From assembly GCF_030272705.1 (NCBI RefSeq), contig NZ_JARFYM010000002.1:532735-596734 (forward strand): DNA of 64,000 bases, in the 5' to 3' direction. The notes below the pieces were generated by a model. That model had not been told where the DNA came from and ran no database searches. It saw only the letters and a program-made list of their open reading frames with translations. The stretch comes from Rhizobium mayense. GTDB taxonomy: Bacteria; Pseudomonadota; Alphaproteobacteria; Rhizobiales; Rhizobiaceae. Both the position numbers and the translations under genes were made by a program. The first letter of the stretch is position 1. Each line of letters starts with the position of its first letter. Below are positions 36,071 to 45,008 of this stretch, piece by piece.

Positions 36071-37557
36071 GCCAGCATCCGCCCCATCTCGCGCAATGAA
36101 CTGTGCCATTTGAGCGCTTCCTCGATGAGGTGAGGCGTTTGTCCACCTCGCGCAAGGGCTCTTTTATGGTAGTCGGACAAGGCTTCGCGGTAGGCCGGAT
36201 GCACACAATTGGCGATGATTGTGGTGGCGCGTTCACGCGGCGCGAGACCACGAAGGTCAGCCAAGCCGATTTCCGTCACCAATACATCGACATCGTGTTC
36301 GGTATGGTCCACATGGCTGACCATGGGCACGACCCTTGAAATCGCCCCGTTCTTTGCCGTCGATTTCGTAACGAAGATGGACATATAGGCGTTGCGGGCA
36401 AAATCGCCGGAGCCGCCAATACCGTTCATCATGTGTGTTCCACCGACATGGGTCGAGTTGACGTTGCCGTAGATGTCGAACTCCAGCGCGGTGTTGATTC
36501 CGATGATCCCGAGGCGACGAATGACTTCCGGATGATTGCTGATCTCCTGAGGGCGCAGGATCAGCCGCGATTTATATGCCCCGATATCTGGAATGATCCT
36601 GCGGTATTTGTCAGCGGAAAGGGTCATCGAGGAACCGGATGCAAATGTGAGCTTTCCGGCGTCGATCAGATCGAAGGTCGAATCCTGGAGAACCTCAGAG
36701 TACATTGTCAGATCGTGAAACGGCGTATCGATGAAACCGTGGAGTACGGCATTTGCGATCGTGCCGATGCCGGCCTGAAGCGGTAGCAGGCTTTGGCTCA
36801 AGCGCCCGAGCTTGACCTCATGCATCAGGAACTCCGTTAGATGCCCGGCGATCGCCTGCGTTTCGGTATCCGGCGGCTGAATGGTCGAAGAACTGTCATT
36901 GCTTTGCGTGACGACAACTGCCGCGATCTTGTCTGGGTGAACCGGAATGAAGGGGACGCCGATGCGGCTGTCGGGAGCCATGACCGGAATTGCTTCGCGG
37001 CTTGGCCGGCGCGTAGGGATATAAATATCGTGCAGACCTTCCAATTCCTGTGGCTGCAACATGTTGATTTCGACGATCACCTTCTCGGCCAGAATCGCGA
37101 AGCTCGCCGAATTGCCGACCGATGTTGTCGGAATGATCCCGCCTTCTTCGGTAATGGCCGTCGCTTCGATCACGGCGATATCGACCGGGGAAATCTGACG
37201 GCCGCGAAGAAGTTCCACGGTCTCGGACAGATGCTGATCGATGAACATGACTTCGCCGGCATTGATCGCGTCTCGCAGAACCGGATCGGACTGAAAGGGT
37301 AAACGACGGGCGAGCACATGCGCCTCGACCAGGGCCTTGTCGAGATTGTTCCCCAGTGATGCGCCGGTCATCAGCGTGATCTTTAGCGGCTCGTCCTTGG
37401 CGCGCTTGGCAAGTGCCAAGGGCACGGCCTTTGCCTCGCCCGCTCGCGTAAAGCCGCTCATGCCTACGGTCATTCCGTCCTTGATCAGCAGGGCGGCCTC
37501 GTCCGCACTGACAATGCGCTGGAGCAGATCCTTGTTTCTTATACGCTCGCGAAACAT
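36067..37557 (-). CDS. Acetyl-CoA hydrolase / succinyl-CoA:acetate CoA-transferase
   Basis: A 496-aa Cat1/Ach1/AarC-family protein. The N-terminal GMTVGMSGFTRAGEAKAVP and the ATAITEEGGIIPTTSVGNSA region are family hallmarks. YSEVLQDSTFDLIDAG near residue 290 carries the active-site Glu, and GGTHMMNGIGGSGDFARNAY is the late CoA-site motif. It interconverts acetyl-CoA/succinate and acetate/succinyl-CoA or hydrolyses acetyl-CoA. A FixK box 149 nt upstream suggests use at low O2, when the TCA cycle slows and acetyl-CoA builds up. Confidence 0.9.
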   Translation of the reverse strand: MFRERIRNKDLLQRIVSADEAALLIKDGMTVGMSGFTRAGEAKAVPLALAKRAKDEPLKITLMTGASLGNNLDKALVEAHVLARRLPFQSDPVLRDAINAGEVMFIDQHLSETVELLRGRQISPVDIAVIEATAITEEGGIIPTTSVGNSASFAILAEKVIVEINMLQPQELEGLHDIYIPTRRPSREAIPVMAPDSRIGVPFIPVHPDKIAAVVVTQSNDSSSTIQPPDTETQAIAGHLTEFLMHEVKLGRLSQSLLPLQAGIGTIANAVLHGFIDTPFHDLTMYSEVLQDSTFDLIDAGKLTFASGSSMTLSADKYRRIIPDIGAYKSRLILRPQEISNHPEVIRRLGIIGINTALEFDIYGNVNSTHVGGTHMMNGIGGSGDFARNAYMSIFVTKSTAKNGAISRVVPMVSHVDHTEHDVDVLVTEIGLADLRGLAPRERATTIIANCVHPAYREALSDYHKRALARGGQTPHLIEEALKWHSSLREMGRMLA

Positions 37558-37699
37558 GGCGATCCTTCCTTACGTCATGGATATCAAGAGCAAGAGCCGA
37601 GTTTGCCAAATGCGGAGCATCTCGGTTCTTTGGAGTAAATGCGACAAGAAATGTCGGGACATTCTACACCCAGGTCTAAGCCGAGGAAGTAAGGCTGCA

Positions 37700-37713
37700 T
37701 TGATTTCCGTCAA
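37700..37713. promoter_or_regulatory. FixK/FNR box (anaerobox)
   Basis: TTGAT-TTCC-GTCAA, centred 149 nt before the CoA-transferase start (minus strand). The convergent side is the stop of the MgtC-like gene (37777), so the CoA-transferase is the only plausible target. The spacing implies a leader of about 105 nt. Confidence 0.75.
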
Positions 37714-37776
37714 ATGAGCTCGGTATCGGCCGTTTCCGCGGGAGATCGCAATGCCGAGTCCACCCTCGACCGACGG

Positions 37777-39042
37777 TCAGGCCAACGCGCTGTACCCGAA
37801 ATAGGCAGCAGCAGCGACGACGAGCGCCGTCAGCGTTGTTACGCTCAGCGCTGCGGCGTAGGCGCGACTTCCGAACAAGATGGCCAGCATCATCTTCATT
37901 GTCAGATTGGCGGCCGCGGCCAGAGAGATCGCGATCGTCGCAACCTCCGTCGTCAGCACCGAGCTCGCCATGCGCGCCGTCGACAGAGTGATGGCATCAA
38001 GATCGGCAAGTCCCGAAAGCAGCGCGACGACAAAGATCATCGACAGCCCAATCTGGTCGATTGCGAATTTCGAAATGAAACTTATGACGCCGAGAAACGC
38101 TCCGAAGCGGAGAACCGTGCGCAATTCGAACGGATTATCCGGGTTGATATCCGTTGCCTTGTCGTCGGCTTTCGCTCCCCTGAGCATCACGAAAGTCGCC
38201 GAAAGAAAGACGAGAATAACCGGAACGAACGCGGGAGCCAGCTTGGGAACAAGCGAGGGCGCCAATATGCCGCTGATGACCAGTGCCCGTCCAATGGACA
38301 TTGCTCCAGCGATCGACGCGCCGGCAACGAGGCTGTGAGTCGCCTGATCGCTTTCGGACGATAGACGCGCAAAGGACAAGGTGACGGCGGTCGATGAAAT
38401 GAACCCGCCTGCAGCGCCACTAAAAAGGATCCCCTGTTTTGGTCCGGCGATGCGGACCGCCAAGTAGCCGACATAGGAGATGGCGGCAATCATGATCGTC
38501 AGCAGCCATAGCTGGAACGGATTGATGGCATTCCAGGGATCGATTGTCCTGTCGGGAAGGAGCGGCAGCGCCACGAGCGTCATGGCAAGCAGCACGAGCG
38601 CGGCCCTTAGTTCCAGCCAGGTCAGGTTTCGCAGGAATCCGTGCAGACTGTGACGAGCAGCCAGAAGCGCGGTCACCGCGACGCCGCCGGCAGCAGCGAC
38701 CGTCATGTCGGAAACTGTCGCAACGAAGCCGAGGACGAAGACTGCAAGAGCCGCTATGACGCTGGTGACGCTGTAATCCTGCTCCCGCTCGGCCTCGTAT
38801 CTGCTGAAGACGATAAACGCGATGCCGAACACAACAAAAACGGCGGTCGGCAGGACCGGTCCGAGCTTGACTTGCAGGAAACCCGCCAAGCCGCCGAGAA
38901 AGCCGGACAGGCCGAAGGTGCGAATACCAGCAGTTCTTTTACCAGGCGCCGTCTCGCGCTCCTGCCAGCCGCGCTCAACCCCGACCAGGATGCCGATGGC
39001 AAGAGCGAGGCTGAGACGCTGAAACGCTTCGATGATATCCAT
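37777..39042 (-). CDS. MgtC/SapB + DUF4010 membrane protein
   Basis: A 421-aa membrane protein. An N-terminal MgtC-like domain (QRLSLALAIGILVGVERGWQER, RTFGLSGFLGGL, about 1-135) is followed by a DUF4010 domain (about 170-400) with many hydrophobic helices, for a total of about 12. MDIIEAFQR at 39042 matches the usual family start; the frame extends upstream to 39168 without homology. Members are annotated as possible Mg2+ or stress-related membrane proteins. It lies 185 nt after an alcohol dehydrogenase gene on the same strand and has no FixK box of its own, so it may be read from that promoter. Confidence 0.85.
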   Translation of the reverse strand: MDIIEAFQRLSLALAIGILVGVERGWQERETAPGKRTAGIRTFGLSGFLGGLAGFLQVKLGPVLPTAVFVVFGIAFIVFSRYEAEREQDYSVTSVIAALAVFVLGFVATVSDMTVAAAGGVAVTALLAARHSLHGFLRNLTWLELRAALVLLAMTLVALPLLPDRTIDPWNAINPFQLWLLTIMIAAISYVGYLAVRIAGPKQGILFSGAAGGFISSTAVTLSFARLSSESDQATHSLVAGASIAGAMSIGRALVISGILAPSLVPKLAPAFVPVILVFLSATFVMLRGAKADDKATDINPDNPFELRTVLRFGAFLGVISFISKFAIDQIGLSMIFVVALLSGLADLDAITLSTARMASSVLTTEVATIAISLAAAANLTMKMMLAILFGSRAYAAALSVTTLTALVVAAAAYFGYSALA

Positions 39043-39227
39043 TTTGTGACAATAATGACGAGCGACCGCGCAAGCAATCTCGACTGTTCCGGCACTCCGC
39101 GGAGAAAGCAACCACCATGGAAATGGAGATTTTCCGCCCATTGAGAGTGCGGTGGCCGGAGACAGCAAAAAGCCGAGGGCGCTTACATCCCTCGGCCAGT
39201 CCTTTAGCCAAATCGCCGGATCTCGTT

Positions 39228-40271
39228 TTATGTGTGTGCTTCAATGATCACCTTGAGCGCCTGCGTGCCGGCGGCATTGCCGAAGGTCTCATAGGCCTCC
39301 AGGATCTGATCCAGCCCAAAGCGGTGAGTGATGAGTTGTTTCGGGTTGATCTTTCCCGATTGCACCGTCTTCAGAAGCATCGGCGTCGTCACGGTATCCA
39401 CCAACCGTGTCGTGATCGCGATGTTATGGGACCAGAGCCGCTCGAGATGCAGATCCACCTTTGCACCGTGCACGCCCACATTGGCAACCGTCCCGCCCGG
39501 CGCGACGATATCCTGGCAGACCTGGAAAGTCGCGGGAATGCCGACGGCCTCAATTGCGACGTCGACACCGCGCCCTCCCGTCAACGCCATCACCTGCTGC
39601 GTGGCCGCTTCGCCACTGCCATTGACGGTCTTGGTGGCGCCGAATTGTTTGGCGACCTCAAGCCGGTGGTCATCCAGATCGATCATGATGATCTCTGCCG
39701 GTGAATAGAATTGCGCCGTGAGAAGCGCCGCCAAGCCCACCGGTCCGGCGCCGACGATGGCGACCGTCCCACCTGGTTGAACCTTGCCATTGAGAACACC
39801 GCACTCGAAACCTGTCGGCAGGATGTCGCTCAGCATCACCAGCGCCTCCTCGTCAGCGTCCTGCGGAATAGGATAAAGGCTGGTATCGGCATGAGGGATG
39901 CGAACATATTCGGCCTGCGTTCCATCGATCGTGTTGCCGAGAATCCAACCGCCGGTGGTGCAATGGGAATACATCCCTTTCCGGCAATATTCACATTTGC
40001 CGCATGAGGAAATGCAGGAAATCAGCACATGATCGCCCTTCTTGAACTGCGTGACCGCATCGCCCGTCTGCTCGACGATGCCGACGCCTTCATGCCCGAG
40101 AATTCGACCTGGGGTGCAAGTGGGCACGTCGCCCTTGAGAATATGAAGGTCCGTGCCGCAGATGGTCGTGCGCGTGACTTTGACGATGGCATCGGTCGCT
40201 GCGCTGATCTCAGGCATTGGGCGCTCCTCGAGCACTTTTTGCCCCGGACCCAGGTAAACGAGAGCTTTCAT
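39228..40271 (-). CDS. Zinc-dependent alcohol dehydrogenase (class II, AdhP/Tdh-like)
   Basis: A 347-aa medium-chain dehydrogenase. Catalytic zinc uses Cys38 (ICGTDLH) and His60-Glu61 (LGHEGVG). Structural zinc uses Cys90, 93, 96 and 104 (CGKCEYCRKGMYSHC). The Rossmann motif is VAIVGAGPVGLAA near 170-182. ATG 40271 has AGGAGAATCAAC directly upstream and is preferred to 40298. It is FixK-controlled by position and may act in NAD+ regeneration under low oxygen. Confidence 0.92.
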   Translation of the reverse strand: MKALVYLGPGQKVLEERPMPEISAATDAIVKVTRTTICGTDLHILKGDVPTCTPGRILGHEGVGIVEQTGDAVTQFKKGDHVLISCISSCGKCEYCRKGMYSHCTTGGWILGNTIDGTQAEYVRIPHADTSLYPIPQDADEEALVMLSDILPTGFECGVLNGKVQPGGTVAIVGAGPVGLAALLTAQFYSPAEIIMIDLDDHRLEVAKQFGATKTVNGSGEAATQQVMALTGGRGVDVAIEAVGIPATFQVCQDIVAPGGTVANVGVHGAKVDLHLERLWSHNIAITTRLVDTVTTPMLLKTVQSGKINPKQLITHRFGLDQILEAYETFGNAAGTQALKVIIEAHT

Positions 40272-40349
40272 GTTGATTCTCCTGTGATTGCCGCTCATTC
40301 GTGGTGTCGGTTGCTCGGAAAATGTTAGGATGCCGCAGGCTAGGGGTCA

Positions 40350-40363
40350 TTGACGTGAGTCAA
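40350..40363. promoter_or_regulatory. FixK/FNR box (anaerobox)
   Basis: TTGAC-GTGA-GTCAA, fully palindromic in its half-sites, centred 85 nt before the alcohol dehydrogenase start and 120 nt before the divergent NUDIX gene. It could serve either or both. Confidence 0.83.
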
Positions 40364-40476
40364 AGCCCATTTGACGTCTTGTCTGCTTTCAGCCCGCATT
40401 CAATCGCCGTTTGGGCAGCCTGACGGCCAAGCCTCCATAAGCACAGTGGCACCTCCATCCGCAGGAGCGATCATCG

Positions 40477-40965
40477 ATGAAAAAGAGCGCCGGTATCCTG
40501 ATGTACAGGAGGATGGAGAACGATGTCCTGGTGTTGCTCGTTCATCCCGGTGGTCCCTTCTGGCGCAACCGTGACGAAGGCGCATGGTCCATCCCCAAAG
40601 GCGAATATCTGGAGGACGAACCGGCCGAGACTGCCGCGCGGCGCGAATTCGCCGAGGAAATGGGCCACATCCCCGAGGGCACGTTGCAGCAGTTGGGCGA
40701 ACTGCGTCAGAAGGGCGGAAAACACGTGACCGGCTTCGCCCTCGAAGGCGCATTCGACACGTCCTCCCTGCGCAGCAATCTCTTCGAAATCGAATGGCCG
40801 CCTGGAAGCGGACGCCTCCAGGCGTTCCCCGAGGTTGACCGCGCCGAATGGTTTGGCCTTTCCGACGCCCGCCGGAAGATCATCGACGGCCAACTCCCCT
40901 TCCTGGAGCGTCTGGAAGCGCTTTATCTTGCAACCATACAGGACACCGATACTCGCGCGGACTGA
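40477..40965 (+). CDS. NUDIX hydrolase
   Basis: A 162-aa protein with a complete Nudix box (GEYLEDEPAETAARREFAEEMGHI pattern: G-x5-E-x7-REFAEE-x2-G, about residues 42-65). The N-terminus KKSAGILMYRRMENDVLVLLVHPGG and the IPKGE lead-in are typical of the diadenosine-polyphosphate / NUDIX group related to MutT. AGGAG lies 9 nt before the ATG. It hydrolyses an unknown nucleoside diphosphate derivative. It is divergent from the FixK-box-bearing alcohol dehydrogenase. Confidence 0.9.
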   Translation: MKKSAGILMYRRMENDVLVLLVHPGGPFWRNRDEGAWSIPKGEYLEDEPAETAARREFAEEMGHIPEGTLQQLGELRQKGGKHVTGFALEGAFDTSSLRSNLFEIEWPPGSGRLQAFPEVDRAEWFGLSDARRKIIDGQLPFLERLEALYLATIQDTDTRAD

Positions 40966-40991
40966 AGACCAAGCCCTGTCCTTTGCATCTG

Positions 40992-41091
40992 GAGCAATTC
41001 CGGGAAAAGTGCGAAGCGGTTTTCCGCCCGGAATGCGTAAAAACAAAGAGATAGAGCGGGAAAGCGATTCCGCAAAACGCTTTCCCGCTCT
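40992..41091 (+). repeat. RIME1-like rhizobial intergenic repeat, copy 2
   Basis: About 100 nt: GAGCAATTCC, AAGTGCGAAGCGGTTTTCCG, ATAGAGCGGGAAAGCGATTC and CGCTTTCCCGCTCTAG, containing a long terminal palindrome (GAGCGGGAAAGCG / CGCTTTCCCGCTC). It is the same element as copy 1, in the opposite orientation 5 kb away. It fills the NUDIX-cytochrome b561 gap, and the cytochrome gene stops (TAG) at its right edge. Confidence 0.8.
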
Positions 41092-41590
41092 AGCCGATCG
41101 TCATTCGCCGAAGAACGTTCGTTTTCCAATAGAATTGGTGGGCCAGAGCACCGGCGATGTGAGCGACAACCAAGGCCCACAGCAAGACTTTCAATATGCC
41201 GGCATGAATCGAACCCAGCAGCTCGACACCAAGGTAGTAGGCGGCGATGCCGGTCAAAGGCATGGCAAAAATCAACAGATACAAAGCCACATGCGCCGAT
41301 CGGGCCGCGACACGGAACAGCGCCGGTTCGTTTGCAGTCTCATCTGGCACCCCTTGCACAAGACGTACGCCCAGGCGCACTATCGCGAGAAGCAATATAG
41401 CTATTCCAATATAAGCGTGAATGTTTGCGGCAGAGATGTCATCCGCCGATGGTGTCCCGCCTTGCCGCACGATGCGATGCCATGCGTTCATGTCATCGGG
41501 AAACAGCAGGTTAAAGAATATCAGCAACGCAATAGTCCAGTGAAGGAGGCGTTGCGTGGGGCTGTAGTTCGACGATATCGATTGTGTCAT
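41090..41590 (-). CDS. Cytochrome b561-type diheme membrane protein
   Basis: A 166-aa four-helix b561 (YodB/CybB) protein. Heme-ligand histidines are seen in QRLLHWTIALLIFFNLLFP (TM1), NIHAYIGIAILLLAIVRLGVRL (TM2) and SAHVALYLLIFAMPLTG (TM3), with SIHAGILKVLLWALVVAHIAGALAHQFYW in TM4. ATG 41590 (MTQSISS) is favoured; the frame to 41641 has no ribosome site. It shuttles electrons between quinol and a periplasmic acceptor or superoxide. It lies downstream of a 118-aa gene on the same strand. Confidence 0.88.
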   Translation of the reverse strand: MTQSISSNYSPTQRLLHWTIALLIFFNLLFPDDMNAWHRIVRQGGTPSADDISAANIHAYIGIAILLLAIVRLGVRLVQGVPDETANEPALFRVAARSAHVALYLLIFAMPLTGIAAYYLGVELLGSIHAGILKVLLWALVVAHIAGALAHQFYWKTNVLRRMTIG

Positions 41591-41749
41591 GAAAACGAAC
41601 GCTCCCGAGGGTTTAATTCTGCCGGGTTGCAAGATGCTCATCTAAACTGACATTCACATGAATTGCCGCCGGCTAACGCCATAAGCGTCACGGCCAGAAC
41701 GATCGGTCCGGTTCCGATATCGCCACCAGAATGACGAGCCTGTTCGTCG

Positions 41750-42106
41750 TCAGCGCGGTGATACTGCCGCATTGCTCAGCCGATGGACCGTCTCGTCGCG
41801 AGTGGAACTCGGTTCGGACTCCTTGCCAAGAGCTTCCACGGCCGCATCGAGCAATTGAAAAGCGTATTCTACGGCTGCATCGGTGTCGTCGCCGCAAAGT
41901 TTTGCTTTCTTGCACCGACTTTGAAGTGCTTGTTTGATCCTTCGCCTTATTGAGGACAATGGTTCAGCCTCTGGCCCGGCGAGGAGTTGACGCAAGCAAC
42001 TTGCGGCAACGACTTCCGAAACAATGAGTTTTCCCTCGATTTCGCCAAGGGTCGGCATGGCAAATCGTTCACCGCCTCTTTGGCATTCCCGATCTGTTAT
42101 CAGCAT
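41750..42106 (-). CDS. Hypothetical protein (118 aa)
   Basis: A soluble, helical protein: GEIEGKLIVSEVVAASCLRQ, then SIRRRIKQALQSRCKKAKLC and YAFQLLDAAVEALG. A strong ribosome site (GGGAGGAAAATC) precedes ATG 42106. No family was recognised. It may be cotranscribed with cytochrome b561 159 nt downstream. Its upstream gap (42107-42390) contains an imperfect FixK box closer to the Usp gene. Confidence 0.6.
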   Translation of the reverse strand: MLITDRECQRGGERFAMPTLGEIEGKLIVSEVVAASCLRQLLAGPEAEPLSSIRRRIKQALQSRCKKAKLCGDDTDAAVEYAFQLLDAAVEALGKESEPSSTRDETVHRLSNAAVSPR

Positions 42107-42315
42107 GATTTTCCTCCCGTGGAATTAGTTTCCAACGACTTCGTCATCGAGGGCTCTTTCCACCCGCCGTAAAATGGCGGCGCGTCCCTTTCCATCGATA
42201 GTCTTTTGTAACCGTTCCTCTAAATCGAGAACGATGATCCAGCGCATAAGACTGGTTCAGTCATCGCCTCTCCTTGGATATCCATCGACTTTATACGCCC
42301 TCGCCCTCGTGCACT

Positions 42316-42329
42316 TTGAGCGAGATCAA
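42316..42329. promoter_or_regulatory. FixK/FNR box with one mismatch
   Basis: TTGAG-CGAG-ATCAA, one base off consensus in the left half. It is centred 68 nt before the Usp gene at 42391, the spacing seen at the better boxes of this island. Confidence 0.68.
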
Positions 42330-42390
42330 GGAATTGGAGAGGCAATAAAGATTACGCTTTGCTCATCTCAAACAGGAAAGGCGACTGGCC

Positions 42391-43224
42391 ATGACCATTA
42401 AAACTGTCCTGAATGTCCTTGACGTCAATCGTTTTGACAATGACCTGAAGAGCGCAGTCGATTTTTGCCAGGCACATGGCGCCCATCTAACCACGCTTGT
42501 GGTTTCATTGTGCACGGCCCCACCCTTCGGCGCCTATAACGTCCTTTCCGCCGTCTGGCTTGAAGATCGGCAACGCGAAATCGACGCCCTGACCGAAAAG
42601 GCCTCCCATATTAGAGCGTTGGTCGGCAACAGCCAAGCATCCTATGACGTGCAGGAAGTTTACACCGAATCCGCCTGGGCAGACCAGGATATTGCTGAGC
42701 GGGCACTTTACGCCGATCTCGTCCTTATCGGCGCCCAAGCCGCGAGCAACGAGGATCTCCGACGAAGGGTAGTCGACGGGGCCTTGTTTCAATCGCCGAC
42801 ACCGATGCTTGTCAACCCGGGCAGCAAAGTGATCGGGCCTGCGCCAAAAGCAATTTTGCTGGCCTGGGATTCCAGTGATGAAGCAGCGCGCGCTTCCCGT
42901 CAATCAATCGACTTCTTGCGGGCCGCCGACTTGGTCCATGTTACGCTCGTCGATCCGCTGGCCTCGAGCTCCGTCAACGGGGAAGAGCCCGGCGCAGATA
43001 TAGCGACCTTTCTTGTCCGACACGGCGTCAATGTCGTTGTTGATCGGATCGCAAGCGGTGGGCGGCGGGTCGACGAAGCCCTGCGTCAGCACGCGCTTGA
43101 TATCTCCGCCGACATGATTGTCATGGGCGCCTATAATCACCCGCGGCTGCAGCAGCGTCTCTTTGGAGGCGTGACGCGATCCATGCTGGAAGATTCCGAG
43201 ATACCTCTGTTTCTCGCGCGCTGA
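42391..43224 (+). CDS. Universal stress protein, tandem Usp domains
   Basis: A 277-aa protein with two Usp folds (about 1-145 and 150-277). The second has ILLAWDSSDEAARA and the nucleotide-binding-type MGAYNHPRLQQRLFGGVTRSMLE (G-x2-G-x9-G-S/T pattern). It is a close paralogue of the protein at 54695-55528: both end MGAY-H-R and ...TRSMLE-PL. Such tandem Usps are induced by low O2 or growth arrest in many bacteria; the FixK box upstream agrees. Confidence 0.9.
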   Translation: MTIKTVLNVLDVNRFDNDLKSAVDFCQAHGAHLTTLVVSLCTAPPFGAYNVLSAVWLEDRQREIDALTEKASHIRALVGNSQASYDVQEVYTESAWADQDIAERALYADLVLIGAQAASNEDLRRRVVDGALFQSPTPMLVNPGSKVIGPAPKAILLAWDSSDEAARASRQSIDFLRAADLVHVTLVDPLASSSVNGEEPGADIATFLVRHGVNVVVDRIASGGRRVDEALRQHALDISADMIVMGAYNHPRLQQRLFGGVTRSMLEDSEIPLFLAR

Positions 43225-43313
43225 CAACGGAACACCCGCGGCAGTTCCCGGCGCTATTGGTCGGTTCGCGGCGTCGCGATTGCTGGAAACCACCGCATGG
43301 CGATTGATACCGG

Positions 43314-43339
43314 CGAAGGGAGGGCTAGCCTTCCCTTCG
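43314..43339. terminator. Hairpin between convergent usp and hsp20 genes
   Basis: CGAAGGGAGGG-CTAG-CCTTCCCTTCG forms an 11-bp stem with one G-U pair and a 4-nt loop, midway in the 172-nt convergent gap. No U-run is present on either side, so factor-independent termination is uncertain. Confidence 0.45.
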
Positions 43340-43396
43340 TCCGTCGGCGGCACCGGCGATTTTACAGCTGAGCCGCGACAACGCCCAACTCAGCCC

Positions 43397-43903
43397 TCAG
43401 GCTGTCTTGATCGCGATTTTCCGATCGTTCTCTTGTGCGCCAGGTCTTTTTGGCAAAACCACCTTCAAAACGCCGTTCGCAAAAGAGGCGTCGATCTGGT
43501 CGGTATCGATGCTATCCGGAAGCTGGAAGCTACGCTGGAACGTGCCGTAGCGGCGTTCCGAAAGATAGTATTCCTTCGCCTTTTCTTCCTTGCTTTCCTG
43601 CTTTTCGCCTTTGATCGTCAGAATGCCATTTGTGAGCGCCACGTCCAGATCCTTCGCCTCGATGCCCGGAAGCTCCGCCGTAAGCTCATAGGATTTGCCG
43701 GACTCGACAAAGTCGACGGCCGGCATCCCGCGCGTGAAGGCGGTGGGGAAGCGGGCGAATGGGCGGTCGAAAAAGTTGGGCGTGAATTCATTGAATACAC
43801 GATCCATCTCCGACCGGAGGCTGTCGAATGGCGACCAGCGTGCCATCGCGGGTGCAGGCTTGTTCTCCGTGCTCACAGGGAGCTTCTTTGCCATATCGGC
43901 CAT
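43397..43903 (-). CDS. Small heat-shock protein Hsp20
   Basis: A 168-aa alpha-crystallin-family chaperone. The N-terminal PFDSLRSEMDRVFNEF is typical of the class A bacterial sHsps, followed by the crystallin domain (about 58-150) with YELTAELPGIEAKDLDVAL, NGILTIKGEK, YYLSERRYGTFQRSFQLPDSID and ANGVLKVVLPK. A C-terminal IAIKTA tail ends it. ATG 43903 follows AGAGGAG; a frame extending upstream to 44332 crosses two FixK boxes and is spurious. Its FixK box is centred 104 nt upstream. Confidence 0.93.
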   Translation of the reverse strand: MADMAKKLPVSTENKPAPAMARWSPFDSLRSEMDRVFNEFTPNFFDRPFARFPTAFTRGMPAVDFVESGKSYELTAELPGIEAKDLDVALTNGILTIKGEKQESKEEKAKEYYLSERRYGTFQRSFQLPDSIDTDQIDASFANGVLKVVLPKRPGAQENDRKIAIKTA

Positions 43904-44000
43904 ATCATTCTCCTCTTCGTTACAGTGACCACTCGGTCTTTTTTTGCAATCGTCTTCGTGAGACGCAATTCGATTAAAAGCCTTGCTGCTCGGCATTTCA

Positions 44001-44014
44001 TTGACCCGCATCAA
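44001..44014. promoter_or_regulatory. FixK/FNR box (anaerobox)
   Basis: TTGAC-CCGC-ATCAA, centred 104 nt before the hsp20 start (minus strand). Confidence 0.82.
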
Positions 44015-44116
44015 ATACCAGCGAGGCAGCAATCGGCTGCGGCAGCATTTTGATAATTGGGAATGCCGGCCATTCTCTTGGGTCCACGCAGATAGCCGCT
44101 CGACAGGCTGATAGTC

Positions 44117-44130
44117 TTGACTTTCATCAA
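44117..44130. promoter_or_regulatory. FixK/FNR box (anaerobox)
   Basis: TTGAC-TTTC-ATCAA, centred 62 nt before the Usp gene at 44186. It is 116 bp from the hsp20 box, so the divergent pair has one site each. Confidence 0.84.
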
Positions 44131-44185
44131 GGCGAAGGCGGACAGAGCGCGTAATCCTGATGGCAGCGTGTGAGAGGAGATCGAC

Positions 44186-45007
44186 ATGAAACCGCAATTC
44201 CATCTGCCATTGGTCACTTATCCGGACAGCAGCTCGTTTGCGGTCGTCCAGAACGCCGTCGACCTTGCCCGTCATCAAAAGGCCGACCTCACCGCAAGCG
44301 TTTTGCAGGTGAGAATACCTTCCGGTCGACAATCATTCCCGTCGGTCATCGATGTGGAGAAGATGCGTTCCGAAGTGGAGCGTTTTAGCCGGGACAGTGG
44401 AACGGTGCTGAGCGACACGGTTCGCGATTATGCACAGAAGGCGGGAATACGCGCCTTGATCCAGCCGCTCGAAGAGCAGGAGCAGATTGTGGCGGGCACA
44501 TTGGCGGAGATTTCGCGCGCCTATGATTGTTCGCTCATGGAAGCGTCTGAGGCAGCGAGACCAATTGTCGAGAGCATTCTGTTTGAAAGCGGCCGTCCTC
44601 TTGTCCTCTTTCCTCCGGACAATTTCTGCGGCCGGATCGATACGGCGGCGATCGCCTGGGATGGAAGCGCTGCCCTTTCGCGGGCGCTAACGGGTGCGCG
44701 GCTGTTCTTGGAAGGTGCGTCGCGAGTCGTATTGATCTCCGTCATCGATGATAAGCTGATCGATGAGACCGCCCGCCATCGGCTTGCAACCGTACTTCGC
44801 AACGCCGGCCTGAATGTCGAGGCTGTCTCCGTCAAAGCCCATGGGGAACAGGCGGGCAACGTCATCCAATCCGTTGCCAAGGAAAATTACGCGGACCTGC
44901 TTGTGGCCGGAGCATTTGGGCACTCCAGACTGCGCGAATTCATCCTCGGAGGCGTCACCCGGTCGCTGCTGACGACTCTTGAGGTGCCGGTTTTGCTTTC
45001 CCATTAG
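44186..45007 (+). CDS. Universal stress protein, tandem Usp domains (divergent type)
   Basis: A 273-aa protein whose C-terminal half is a recognisable Usp domain (IAWDGSAALSRALTGARLFL; VAGAFGHSRLREFILGGVTRSLLTTLEVPVLLSH). The N-terminal half is a degenerate Usp fold. It is more distant from the other two long Usps of the island. GAGAGGAG precedes the ATG. It ends 1 nt before the convergent P-type ATPase stop codon. Confidence 0.88.
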   Translation: MKPQFHLPLVTYPDSSSFAVVQNAVDLARHQKADLTASVLQVRIPSGRQSFPSVIDVEKMRSEVERFSRDSGTVLSDTVRDYAQKAGIRALIQPLEEQEQIVAGTLAEISRAYDCSLMEASEAARPIVESILFESGRPLVLFPPDNFCGRIDTAAIAWDGSAALSRALTGARLFLEGASRVVLISVIDDKLIDETARHRLATVLRNAGLNVEAVSVKAHGEQAGNVIQSVAKENYADLLVAGAFGHSRLREFILGGVTRSLLTTLEVPVLLSH

Positions 45008-45008
45008 G

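Noticed and set aside
43904..44332. N-terminal extension of the Hsp20 frame
   Set aside because: The extra 143 codons cross both FixK boxes and have no homology; the internal ATG at 43903 has a good ribosome site.
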